A DNA stretch of 64,000 nucleotides, from positions 2,542,001 through 2,606,000 of the forward strand of contig OZ220747.1 in assembly GCA_965117015.1 (NCBI GenBank). Direction: 5' to 3'. Both the position numbers and the translations under genes were made by a program. The DNA comes from Aldehydirespirator sp965117015 (lineage in GTDB: Bacteria; Actinomycetota; Acidimicrobiia; Acidimicrobiales; Aldehydirespiratoraceae). Positions 33,944-42,024 of this stretch are shown piece after piece; within the stretch, counting starts at the first letter, position 1; the number at the start of each line of letters is the position of its first letter. Below the pieces are notes generated by a model that made no database searches, had not been told where the DNA came from, and was given only the letters and a program-made list of their open reading frames with translations.

Positions 33944-34669
33944 GTGAGCGCCCCCGACGGCTGCCTATCGGTGGTAATGCCCTGCTACAACGAGGTCGCC
34001 ACCATCGACGAGATCGTCTCGAGGGTGCTGGCCAGTCGCTTCACCGGCGAACTGATAGTGGTGGACGACGGTTCGACCGACGGAACGCGCCTTCGGCTGT
34101 CCCAATACGACGATCCGCGTGTGAGGGTCCTGCTGCAGCCCGAGAACCGCGGCAAGGGCGCCGCGGTGAGCCGCGGCTTCGTCGAGGCAAGCCGCGAGTT
34201 CGTGGTGATCCAGGACGCCGACCTCGAGTACGACCCCGCTGACTGGGAGGGGCTGCTGGCGCCCCTGGGGCGGGGCGACGCCGACGTGGTGTACGGAGTC
34301 CGCACGCAGGAAGGCTCGTCGTACAGGGTGCCGTACTACTGGCACATGATCTGCAACCGGATGCTGACCCGGCTGTCGAACATGTTTACCGGTGTGTGGC
34401 TGTCCGATGTGGCGACCTGCTACAAGGCGTTCCGCCTTGAGGTCGTGCGGTCCCTCGACCTGCGCGAGAACCGCTTCGGGATTGACACGGAGATCACCGC
34501 GAAGGTGGCCGCCGGAGGTTGGCGCATCTGGGAGACCGGCATCTCCTACACGAGCAGGAACTACTCTGAAGGCAAGAAAATCACATGGAAAGACGGCATT
34601 GCCGTCTTCGTGTGCATCGTTCGCTACGGGATCTCCGTACGCGTCCGCAAACTCGGGAAGCACGCCTGA
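33944..34669 (+). CDS. GT2 glycosyltransferase, polyprenyl-phosphate sugar synthase-like
   Basis: A 241-residue enzyme resembling dolichyl/polyprenyl-phosphate mannose or glucose synthases, which make the lipid donors used by GT-C enzymes. It has LSVVMPCYNEVATIDEIV, IVVDDGSTDGTR, NRGKGAAVSRGF and the metal-binding IQDADLEYDPADW. SDVATCYKAFRLEVV and NRFGIDTEITAKVA mark the acceptor region. There are no membrane helices. GTG 33944 is chosen over ATG 33932 because the latter lies in the -10 box. The neighbouring divergent GT-C gene is a plausible consumer of its product. Confidence 0.92.
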   Translation: MSAPDGCLSVVMPCYNEVATIDEIVSRVLASRFTGELIVVDDGSTDGTRLRLSQYDDPRVRVLLQPENRGKGAAVSRGFVEASREFVVIQDADLEYDPADWEGLLAPLGRGDADVVYGVRTQEGSSYRVPYYWHMICNRMLTRLSNMFTGVWLSDVATCYKAFRLEVVRSLDLRENRFGIDTEITAKVAAGGWRIWETGISYTSRNYSEGKKITWKDGIAVFVCIVRYGISVRVRKLGKHA

Positions 34670-34679
34670 CCAGGCCGCT

Positions 34680-35771
34680 TCAGCCGTCGACCCAGTCGGC
34701 GAGAACTTCGAGAATCTCCTGAGACGGGCTTGACTGCGGCAGCCTCCTAGCGCGCCGCCAGCGTTCGGGGTCGGCCAGGAATGCTTCTACCACTCCGGGG
34801 TCGTAGTGGCTCAGCACGGCGTTCTCACCGAGGCCGTCGGCCCGGTCGGTCCGGTCTCGCCACAGCAACACGGGCACACCCAGGAGCGCGCACTCCTCCT
34901 GGATGGAGCCTCCGTCGGTGATCGCGAACGGCGCCTGTGCGAGCGCCCGCACGAACTCGGCGTGAGGGACCATCGGCACGAGTTCCACGCCGGCGGCCTC
35001 AAGGCCGGCTTGGTCAGCGGAGGAGAGCGCCCGGCGTGTGGGCTCGTGCACATACCATCGCACCGGGGTCGTCTGCGCCAGTCCCGTGACCGTGTGCACC
35101 AGCGCCTGTCTCCGCCGTCGCCGGTGCAGGTTCTCCACCCGGTGCATGGTCACCACCACGGGGTGTGTTCGGCGTGGCGAGCTGTGCGGGTGAGCGCCTC
35201 CCTCCAGGGCAGCGCGGAGCGCATCGCTGACCGTGTTGGACGATCCGGTGATGATCCGCCCTTTCACGCGGCGCTTGCGCAGGTCCTCGGCTGCTGCGCC
35301 GTCGGGCGCGAAGAGCAGGTCGGCGAGCCGGTCGACGGCAACCCGGATGATCTCCTCCGGAAAGGGATGCAGCCACCGGTGGGTGCGAAGGCCCGCTTCG
35401 ACATGAGCCAGCGCCAGCCCGGCGCGCTTCGCCATGAGCGCGCCGATCAGCGCCGTCGGCGTGTCGCCGTGAACCACGCAGATCCCCGGGCGCCCGCCGA
35501 AGACGGTTCGGTCGAGCCGCCGGGGCCGCGCCAGCTTGCGGCTGAGTCCTGCCGCCCACCACAGAGCCGCCGGCACCGAGTCGACGCTGCGGGTGCCTCC
35601 CATCGCGTGGTCGGGCGCCGGCAAGCCCAACTCTTCGCGGAATGCCTCCGACCGGTCGGCGTGCTGCCCGGAGTCGATCAGACGGTAGGGGAGGCCGGCC
35701 GACTCTATGCGCCACAGCAGCGGCGCCATCTTGATGTACTCGGCTTGGGTGCCGACGAGGACGTGGATCAA
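34680..35771 (-). CDS. wecB: UDP-N-acetylglucosamine 2-epimerase (non-hydrolysing)
   Basis: A 363-residue enzyme interconverting UDP-GlcNAc and UDP-ManNAc. It opens IHVLVGTQAEYIKMAPLL and has GDTPTALIGALMAKRAG, the catalytic-site HVEAGLRTHRW, FPEEIIRVAVDRLADLLFAP, MHRVENL and the UDP-binding TDGGSIQEECALLGVP. Start TTG 35771 overlaps the stop of the upstream UPF0104-like gene (TTGA) and matches the start of homology; no ATG or GTG fits. UDP-ManNAc is the usual precursor of wall polymers that CsaB pyruvylates, and csaB lies just upstream in the same three-gene run. Confidence 0.93.
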   Translation of the reverse strand: MIHVLVGTQAEYIKMAPLLWRIESAGLPYRLIDSGQHADRSEAFREELGLPAPDHAMGGTRSVDSVPAALWWAAGLSRKLARPRRLDRTVFGGRPGICVVHGDTPTALIGALMAKRAGLALAHVEAGLRTHRWLHPFPEEIIRVAVDRLADLLFAPDGAAAEDLRKRRVKGRIITGSSNTVSDALRAALEGGAHPHSSPRRTHPVVVTMHRVENLHRRRRRQALVHTVTGLAQTTPVRWYVHEPTRRALSSADQAGLEAAGVELVPMVPHAEFVRALAQAPFAITDGGSIQEECALLGVPVLLWRDRTDRADGLGENAVLSHYDPGVVEAFLADPERWRRARRLPQSSPSQEILEVLADWVDG

Positions 35772-36814
35772 GGCTCCGTGCCCTCCGAACGCTGCACCGG
35801 TTCCGCTTCGACGGTGGCGCGCCTCGCCGCGAGGAGCTCCGAGACGGCCGCGGCCAGCAGGTCGCGCAGCAGCAACACCAGCCTGAAGCCGAATATCAAT
35901 AGGCCGAGAGCCAGGGGATCGGCTGCGCCGAGCAGCGACGGGACGGTCACCTCCACCACGCCGATTCCCTGGGGCGCGATCACAGAGAGGAACCGCAAGC
36001 CTCCCCAGGTGAGCACGAAGGCACCGGCGAGGCGCGCCGTGGAGAAGCCGTCGGTGGCCTCGAAGGCGCGCATGTACAGGCAGAACACCGCGGCTGCCGA
36101 CGTCCAGTAGCAGGCCGATGCCGCGATCATGTGCAGATAGCCCGGCCACGTGAAGCCGCTGACCGGGGCCAGGCTGTCCAGGCTGCGCCACCGCGCCACC
36201 GCGGCGACAGCGCGTCCGGCCACCGGCGGTGAAGCGGCGACGATCACCCCGACCGCGGCGACGAGCGGGATTGCCAGGCCCCCGGGCAGCCCGCCGGCCC
36301 AGCCGAACAGCACCAGGCCATAGGCCACCGAGACGGCGAGGCTCACCGCCATCTCGAGCGCAGCGGTGAGGGCGAGAGGCGCTGCCGGAACGCCGCGGCG
36401 CTGCATCAGAGCCACACGGCTGACCGCGAACGTGACCATCAGCGGCACGTACCTCGCCGGCAGGGAGCGGGCCGCGGTGACGGTCAGATCGCGGAAGCTC
36501 GGGCGCTGGCCCAGTATGCGCAGGCTCACGAGCCAGAAGTACGCGCTCAGTGCTATCAGCACGAACCCCGCCACGAACGACGCCGCCACCAGCACGTGCC
36601 TCGCCCCCGCGAGGTCTCCGAGAAGGTCGGCCACTTCGTCCCGGCGCGCCAGCACGAGCACGGGCACGGCCGCGGCGAGCAGGGCGAGGTATGCAATCCT
36701 CAGCCACTTCAGAAGGCGTCGCTGCCACGGACGGCCTGTCATCGGACGACGTGGCTCGGGGTGGACTGTCATCGGTCGGCCTGTCACCGGACGGCGTGGC
36801 TCGGGGTCGCTCAA
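35768..36814 (-). CDS. Lysylphosphatidylglycerol-synthase-TM/UPF0104-like membrane protein
   Basis: A 348-residue protein with about eight helices resembling the AglD/MprF flippase-like UPF0104 group. Typical pieces are ARSLPARYVPLMVTFAVSRVAL, TWGGLRFLSVIAPQGIGVVE and GLLIFGFRLVLLLRDLLAAAVSEL. The first 28 residues contain a tandem repeat (PEPRRPVTGRPM / PEPRRPMTGRPW), also visible in the DNA, so the true start could lie after it. It lies between csaB and wecB, with stop/start overlap with wecB, suggesting a role in the lipid-linked or surface polymer pathway; no reaction is assigned. Confidence 0.82.
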   Translation of the reverse strand: MSDPEPRRPVTGRPMTVHPEPRRPMTGRPWQRRLLKWLRIAYLALLAAAVPVLVLARRDEVADLLGDLAGARHVLVAASFVAGFVLIALSAYFWLVSLRILGQRPSFRDLTVTAARSLPARYVPLMVTFAVSRVALMQRRGVPAAPLALTAALEMAVSLAVSVAYGLVLFGWAGGLPGGLAIPLVAAVGVIVAASPPVAGRAVAAVARWRSLDSLAPVSGFTWPGYLHMIAASACYWTSAAAVFCLYMRAFEATDGFSTARLAGAFVLTWGGLRFLSVIAPQGIGVVEVTVPSLLGAADPLALGLLIFGFRLVLLLRDLLAAAVSELLAARRATVEAEPVQRSEGTEP

Positions 36815-36829
36815 CGCTGCGTCAGCAAG

Positions 36830-38023
36830 TCACTGGATCAGTTCGAGCAGATCGTCGAGAGCGGTGTCGTTGACCTTCAGGCGCTCCCGCAGCAAACCAC
36901 ATGCCTCGGCTGTCCGGTGCGACTTGTCCTGCGCCTCGTTCGCCGCGTCGATCAGCGTGCTGGGCTCGAAGCGTCCAGCGTCGAGCGGAGTCAGGTCGAC
37001 GAGCGAGGCCCAGCCTCCGCCTTCGGCGGCGAGCGATCTCATTTTTGGAGAGTAGTCGAGCGCCACAGCCGCCTGATCGTTGAGCAGAGCTGCGATGGCG
37101 CCGTGATAGCGCATGGTGACCACGAAGCGACTCTGGGCGACCTCGGTGAGCACATTGTCGATGTTGAGCGTCACCAGCTCTGCGTCCGTTCTCATCTGAT
37201 GTTGCAGCGCCACGAGCATGGGGTTGTCCTGGCTTGGCTGGAAGGGCAGCAGGCGCAACGTCATGCCGGTGCGCTCGGCCAGCGCGTCCAGAGACTGCGC
37301 TAGTTGACCCATCCATGGCTGCCAGGACGTGCGGGCCTTCGCCGCAGCCGTGCGGATGCCCCGGCGATTCGGTGGGCGCAGGATCACGCAGATCGTGTCG
37401 GTGGAGTCGCGGCGAGAGTGCGTCGAGCCCGCCGGCTTCGGAGGGCGCGAGGGCGGCGGTCGGGTCGCAGCCGCCCGGCTTGGAACGAGCGCGGCGTCTC
37501 CGGCCAGCACCGGGTCGGCGCCGACCGCCACGTCGGGCACGCCCCAGTCGCGCAGGCGTCGTGCCGAGTCGATGTCTCTCGTCACGACGTGACAGGCCCG
37601 GCGCAGCGCTGAGACCGCCATGCGCCGGCCACCGGCGCCCCGGACGTGTCCCGCTCCCAGGCCGATGGCCGCGACCACGGCCCGCTCTCGCCTGTGATTG
37701 GACGGTGCCGACCGTCCGTAGGCGCGAAGGCGTGACATGTGGAACCACATGTTCCACGGAGACGTCTCCGACTGCACCACGCCTCCAGACAGGACCATGG
37801 CGTGCGCGCTGCGCAGCGACCGGCGCAGCGCCGCGCTGTCCAGGGGCGAGCGATGAGCCACCGCCTCGACGCCATGGACGGCGGCGGTCCGCTCGGGATC
37901 GATCGACACCGCCACCGGCTCAACCCCCCGGGCACGCAGGGCGGAGGCCATGCAACTCAGAATCATCTCATCTCCCAAGTTGTCCGACCCGTACCAACCG
38001 GCAAGGGCGATCCTCAGCGCCAT
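36830..38023 (-). CDS. csaB: Polysaccharide pyruvyl transferase (CsaB-like)
   Basis: A 397-residue GT-B-like enzyme that adds a pyruvate ketal from PEP to a sugar (ManNAc in the S-layer wall polymers of Bacillus). The N-terminus ALAGWYGSDNLGDEMIL is the CsaB signature. MVLSGGVVQSE, VTRDIDSARRLRDWGV and the conserved MRYHGAIAALLNDQA with the active-site Arg-x-His are present. A Pro/Arg-rich insertion at about 180-230 is longer than usual. It heads a co-oriented run with the UPF0104-like gene and wecB. The SLH protein at 28363-30342 is a plausible user of the pyruvylated product. Confidence 0.92.
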   Translation of the reverse strand: MALRIALAGWYGSDNLGDEMILSCMASALRARGVEPVAVSIDPERTAAVHGVEAVAHRSPLDSAALRRSLRSAHAMVLSGGVVQSETSPWNMWFHMSRLRAYGRSAPSNHRRERAVVAAIGLGAGHVRGAGGRRMAVSALRRACHVVTRDIDSARRLRDWGVPDVAVGADPVLAGDAALVPSRAAATRPPPSRPPKPAGSTHSRRDSTDTICVILRPPNRRGIRTAAAKARTSWQPWMGQLAQSLDALAERTGMTLRLLPFQPSQDNPMLVALQHQMRTDAELVTLNIDNVLTEVAQSRFVVTMRYHGAIAALLNDQAAVALDYSPKMRSLAAEGGGWASLVDLTPLDAGRFEPSTLIDAANEAQDKSHRTAEACGLLRERLKVNDTALDDLLELIQ

Positions 38024-38080
38024 AGCACTTCGCAGCCTCCTGAGTGCCTCTCAAGCCATGAACTTACCGTGTGCATGGGG

Positions 38081-38120
38081 GCACTTGAGAGCCGATCGCG
38101 GCCCGGATCGCACAGAATGT
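38081..38120. promoter_or_regulatory. 40-bp element shared with the bccA upstream region, copy B
   Basis: 35 of 40 bases match 32215-32254. It ends five bases before the chosen birA GTG and starts 57 bases before the csaB start on the other strand. The dyad CGATC/GATCG is better formed here than in copy A. Confidence 0.6.
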
Positions 38121-38125
38121 GTGGC

Positions 38126-38935
38126 GTGGGATCGATCACGTCACGGTCGCGAGCGGCCAACAAGCACCTGCCGCTCAGCTGTGCGGCAGCCCGCCGCGCG
38201 GGGCTGGGCGAGCTGCGCCACGCGGTCACGACGGGCTCGACGAACGATGATCTGGCCCAGGAGGCCCGGCTCGGGGAGCGGTCGCCGGCGGTCCTGGTGG
38301 CCGATCACCAGACCGCGGGAAGGGGTCGGCTGGGGCGTCGCTGGTCCGACGCGGCCACAGGCCCCCACGCCGGTGAGGCGTCGCTGCTGGTCAGTTTCCG
38401 ACTCGAGGCGCCCGTGGCCGGCGCCTTCGACCGGACCGCCGCGGTCTCGGCCGCCGCCCTCCTGGCCGCGTCCGGCGGGCTTGCAGGCTCCGGAGCGGCT
38501 GTGCGGGCCAAGTGGCCCAACGACCTGCTCATCGAGGCTCAGGACGTGTCCGGCAAGGTGGCGGGCGTGCTGTCGGAGATCGTCGACGGCGATCCCCCGT
38601 TGGTAGTGGTCGGTCTGGGCTTGAACATCCTTCAAGCGCCCCCGGAGCCGGGGGCGGTCTCGCTCGCTCAGGCGGGCGGCGCCGCCACCCGCGACGAGAT
38701 TCTGGCGTCGCTGATCGACGCCTTGCCCGGTTACCTGGCCGATCCCAGGCGGGCTCGCGAGGACCTGAGGGATGCGTCGGCGACGCTGGGGAGGAGAGTG
38801 AGGGTGCAACGCACCGACGGCACATCGATCGTGGGCACAGCCGTCGACATCGACGGTTCGGGCCGCCTGGTCGTCGCCGGGGATTCCGGTGAGGTAGCGA
38901 TCGACGCTGGAGACGTGTTCCACCTGCGCTCTTGA
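38126..38935 (+). CDS. birA: Biotin-[acetyl-CoA-carboxylase] ligase
   Basis: A 269-residue enzyme that attaches biotin to the BCCP lysine, presumably including that of BccA in this window. The catalytic domain shows TTGSTNDDLAQEA, the biotinyl-AMP loop GRGRLGRRW, KWPNDLLI, SGKVAGVLSEI and VGLGLNI, then a C-terminal SH3-like domain (RRVRVQRTDG to GEVAIDAGDVFHL). There is no N-terminal helix-turn-helix, so it is a ligase only and not a repressor. GTG 38126 is chosen because the upstream codons fall in the shared 40-bp element; ATG 38117 and ATG 38075 are in frame alternatives. Confidence 0.92.
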   Translation: MGSITSRSRAANKHLPLSCAAARRAGLGELRHAVTTGSTNDDLAQEARLGERSPAVLVADHQTAGRGRLGRRWSDAATGPHAGEASLLVSFRLEAPVAGAFDRTAAVSAAALLAASGGLAGSGAAVRAKWPNDLLIEAQDVSGKVAGVLSEIVDGDPPLVVVGLGLNILQAPPEPGAVSLAQAGGAATRDEILASLIDALPGYLADPRRAREDLRDASATLGRRVRVQRTDGTSIVGTAVDIDGSGRLVVAGDSGEVAIDAGDVFHLRS

Positions 38936-38983
38936 CGGCTTGATGCACCGTCGATCATGCCAAGGGCCCAGGGGGACCGGCGG

Positions 38984-38989
38984 TACGCT
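38984..38989 (+). promoter_or_regulatory. TACGCT -10 box for the LCP gene
   Basis: TACGCT ends eight bases before the GTG at 38998; no Shine-Dalgarno lies between. It fits the leaderless pattern seen at several starts in the window. Confidence 0.45.
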
Positions 38990-38997
38990 TGGCTCCC

Positions 38998-40665
38998 GTG
39001 ACCGACCAAGGCAAGCCGCGCTTGAGGCGTACTTGGCCGCAGCGCCTGGTGGTGGTCGCGAGCCTCCTGGTGATCGTCTCAGCCGTGGCGTCGGCGAGGA
39101 CCGTGCAGTACGTCGAGGAGGTCTGGGAGCAGGTCGACCGGGTGCCCGTCACCGGCACGGTCCGGTACGGCCAGGAGTTGCTTCGCACCGACACAGAGCC
39201 GGGAGAGCCGGTCAATTTCCTTATCGTCGGCACCGACAGCGGCACTGACGTTGCGGACACCGCGGCCGCGGCGCAGGCGAGCGGGGTTGCCACCGTCGGC
39301 AAGAGCCTGGCCGATGTGATCATGCTGCTGCGTCTCGACCCGAAGGCGAGGTCGGCGTGGGTCCTGTCGATACCCCGGGATCTGTGGGCCGAGATACCGG
39401 GCGCCCAGGACCACAAGATCAACTCGGCCTTCTATATCGGGGGCGCCTCACTGCTGGTGGAGACCATCACGTCGATGTTCGACGTGGAGATCAACCACTA
39501 CGTCCAGATGGACTTCGCAGGCTTCCAGCAGGTGGTGGACAGTCTCGGGGGAGTGCCGGTGTGGTTCCCCCATCCGGTCCGTGATCCCAAGTCGCATCTG
39601 AACATCACCGAGCCCGGCTGCCATGTGCTGGGAGGTGAGCAGGCTCTGCAGTACGTGAGGAGCCGCCGGTACACCGAACAGATCGACGGACGCTGGAGGA
39701 TCACGGGCGGCGACGACTTCAGTCGCATCGCCCGCCAGCAGGACTTCCTGGTGCTTGCCCTCGACCGGGCCATAAGTCGCGGTGCCAGGAATCCCACCAC
39801 CATCGCCGGCATGATCGAGGCGGGAGCCGCCTTCGTGACCATCGACCAGGACCTGACCCTGGGCGAGTTGGTGTCGCTGGCCCAGGACTTCTCGGACTTC
39901 AACCCCGAGAACCTGCAGAGGCAGCGACTCGAGGTCTACACGCTGTTCTGGCCCGACGGCCGCTACAAGGGCGAGGCTGCATTGCGGCAGGCGAACGAGC
40001 CGATCCTCGGCGTCTTCCGGGGGACGGCGGATTCGCTGAGTCCCTCCGATGTGTCGTTGACCGTCGCCGGCTTCAATGAGTTCAACCGCGCCGACGCGTC
40101 CGCGTCGCTGGCCGGCGAGGGCTTCGAGGTGCTGGGGACTCTGTCGTCTCCGGCCATTCCTGAGACCGTCGTGGTGCACGGTCCCGGCGACGCGGAGGCG
40201 GCCATGACTGTGGCCCGCTACCTTGAGCCGGTGCCCTACGTCGTGTCCGACGACGGTGTCGACGGCGTGGTGGTGGTGCTCGGCGCCGACTACGGCGGGG
40301 TGCTGTTCGCGTTCCAGGAGCCCATGAGCGTGGTGCGTGACCAGGTACGGGCTCGCGGCTTCCCCCCGATCCGGCCTGATCCGGCTGCGGGGTTCTCTCC
40401 GGCGGCGACCGGCGGTGCTGCCCAGGCGCCGGCCACGCCGGGTGTGGTACTCGATGGAGGTCCGGTGGGTGCGAGTGCCGCTGCGGCCGGGGGCCCGCAC
40501 CTCTTCGGAACCATGCTGTCCGGGGGTGCGCACGTCCTGGGGGCCGCGCTGGGCGGGGGTTCCGCGGTCGGGGGCGCCGACTTCGTCGCCGCGCAATCGA
40601 CCGAGACGGATGCCGAGCCGGTCACCATCCTGGGCCGACCGCCCGAGGGTGAGTCCTGTGGCTGA
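38998..40665 (+). CDS. LytR-CpsA-Psr (LCP) family glycopolymer ligase
   Basis: A 555-residue membrane-anchored protein that transfers lipid-linked wall polymers to peptidoglycan. One N-terminal helix (RLVVVASLLVIVSAVASA) leads to the extracellular LCP domain: FLIVGTDSG, GKSLADVIMLLRLDP (with the catalytic-type Asp/Arg set), VLSIPRDLWAEIPG, KINSAFYIGGASLL and QALQYVRSRRY. Near 345-440 is a LytR_C-like domain (EGFEVLGTLSSP, ETVVVHGP). The last 90 residues are Gly/Ala/Pro-rich low complexity. It is followed by ugd with an eight-base overlap. It is the likely last step for the polymer made in this locus. Confidence 0.94.
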   Translation: MTDQGKPRLRRTWPQRLVVVASLLVIVSAVASARTVQYVEEVWEQVDRVPVTGTVRYGQELLRTDTEPGEPVNFLIVGTDSGTDVADTAAAAQASGVATVGKSLADVIMLLRLDPKARSAWVLSIPRDLWAEIPGAQDHKINSAFYIGGASLLVETITSMFDVEINHYVQMDFAGFQQVVDSLGGVPVWFPHPVRDPKSHLNITEPGCHVLGGEQALQYVRSRRYTEQIDGRWRITGGDDFSRIARQQDFLVLALDRAISRGARNPTTIAGMIEAGAAFVTIDQDLTLGELVSLAQDFSDFNPENLQRQRLEVYTLFWPDGRYKGEAALRQANEPILGVFRGTADSLSPSDVSLTVAGFNEFNRADASASLAGEGFEVLGTLSSPAIPETVVVHGPGDAEAAMTVARYLEPVPYVVSDDGVDGVVVVLGADYGGVLFAFQEPMSVVRDQVRARGFPPIRPDPAAGFSPAATGGAAQAPATPGVVLDGGPVGASAAAAGGPHLFGTMLSGGAHVLGAALGGGSAVGGADFVAAQSTETDAEPVTILGRPPEGESCG

Positions 40666-41989
40666 CCGGGACGTGCCGGCGATGCCGGCCGAGGGCACCG
40701 GGAGGTCCGCCGCTCCGGCCGCGGTCGCCGTCGTCGGGGCGGGATACGTCGGTCTGACCACTGCGGCGTGTCTGGCTCGGCTGGGCCACCGCGTGATCTG
40801 CACCGATGTGGATGAGTCCAGGATCACCGGACTGCAGCGCGGCGAGATGCCGATCCGTGAGCCGGGGCTGGCCGAGTTGGTGAGGACCGGCATCGATGGG
40901 GCCCGGCTCTCGTTCGCATGCGGTTCGGCTGAGGCTGCCGCCCAAGCCGACTTCGTCTTCCTGTGCGTGCCCACGCCCTCGGGCCCTGACGGCCGCACCG
41001 ACCTCGGCTACCTGGAGGCCGCGGTTTCCGAGATCGGTCCGAGCTTGCGGTCGGGTGCGGTGGTGGTGAACAAATCGACTGCTCCGGCGGGCACCGTGCA
41101 ACTGCTGGCGCGAGTGCTGGGACGGGCCGACGTCTCGGTGGCATCCAATCCCGAGTTCCTGAGACAGGGCTCGGCCGTTCACGACTTCCTCAACCCTGAT
41201 CGGTTGGTGGTGGGCGCGGCCGACGTCGCGGTGGCCGAGCGGGTGGCTGGACTCTACGCAGGCATAGATGCGTCTGTTCTCGTCACTGATCCGGCCTCCG
41301 CCGAGACGGTCAAGTACGCGGCCAACGCCTTCCTGGCGACGAAATTATCGTTCTCGAACTCGGTGGCGGCGCTTTGCGAGGCGGTCGGTGCCGATGTCGA
41401 CGACGTGCTGGAGGGCATGGGATACGACAGGCGGATAGGCCGCGACTACCTGAGGCCCGGGCCGGGATGGGGCGGCTCGTGCCTTCCCAAGGACACGCGT
41501 TCCCTGGTGGCGGTGGCGTCCGCAGCGGGGTACGACTTCGCGCTGCTGCAAAGCGTGGTGGAGGCCAATGAGGCGCAGTTCGCCAGGATTGTGGACAAGG
41601 TCGCGTCCCGGGTTGAGCTGTCCGGGGCCCGCATCGCGCTGCTTGGCTTGGCCTTCAAGGCTGGTACCGACGACTTGCGGGACTCGCCCTCCCTGGAGAT
41701 TGCCCGCCGCCTGGTCGAGGCCGGAGCGATGGTCTGTGCCTACGATCCGGTGATCGGTGCCTGCGCGGCCACCGAGGACGCCGGTGTGGCCGTTGCGGAC
41801 GACGCGTACGCGGCCTGCGACCGCGCTTCCGCGCTGGTGGTCGCGACGGAGTGGGACGAGTTCCGGCGACTCGATCTCGACCGGGTGGCCGCGGTCATGG
41901 ACAAACTGCACGTGATCGACGCCCGCAACCTGCTGGACCGCGACGAGCTGGAGCGCCACGGCTTCACGTACAGCGGTGTCGGTGTATGA
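40658..41989 (+). CDS. ugd: UDP-glucose 6-dehydrogenase
   Basis: A 443-residue NAD-dependent enzyme making UDP-glucuronate. The Rossmann start AVVGAGYVGLTTAACLA, FLCVPTPSGPDG, NKSTAPAGT and SNPEFLRQGSAVHDFLNPDR are all typical. The active-site cysteine is in PGPGWGGSCLPKDT, preceded by the catalytic lysine/asparagine segment ETVKYAANAFLATKLSF. The C-terminal UDP-binding domain has ALLGLAFKAGTDDLRDSPS. GTG 40658 overlaps the LCP stop; ATG 40682 is an alternative. UDP-GlcA could enter the surface polymer directly. Confidence 0.95.
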   Translation: MADRDVPAMPAEGTGRSAAPAAVAVVGAGYVGLTTAACLARLGHRVICTDVDESRITGLQRGEMPIREPGLAELVRTGIDGARLSFACGSAEAAAQADFVFLCVPTPSGPDGRTDLGYLEAAVSEIGPSLRSGAVVVNKSTAPAGTVQLLARVLGRADVSVASNPEFLRQGSAVHDFLNPDRLVVGAADVAVAERVAGLYAGIDASVLVTDPASAETVKYAANAFLATKLSFSNSVAALCEAVGADVDDVLEGMGYDRRIGRDYLRPGPGWGGSCLPKDTRSLVAVASAAGYDFALLQSVVEANEAQFARIVDKVASRVELSGARIALLGLAFKAGTDDLRDSPSLEIARRLVEAGAMVCAYDPVIGACAATEDAGVAVADDAYAACDRASALVVATEWDEFRRLDLDRVAAVMDKLHVIDARNLLDRDELERHGFTYSGVGV

Positions 41990-42010
41990 AGATTGACGCG
42001 GCGCGGCCGA

Positions 42011-42016
42011 TAGCGT
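42011..42016 (+). promoter_or_regulatory. TAGCGT -10 box for the HxH-motif protein gene
   Basis: TAGCGT ends eight bases before GTG 42025 without a Shine-Dalgarno, matching the leaderless pattern. Confidence 0.45.
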
Positions 42017-42024
42017 GACGGCCC

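Noticed and set aside
38075..38125. birA start at ATG 38075, translating through the shared 40-bp element
   Set aside because: The equivalent element at 32215-32254 is non-coding and the extra residues resemble no BirA N-terminus; the element is better read as a regulatory site.
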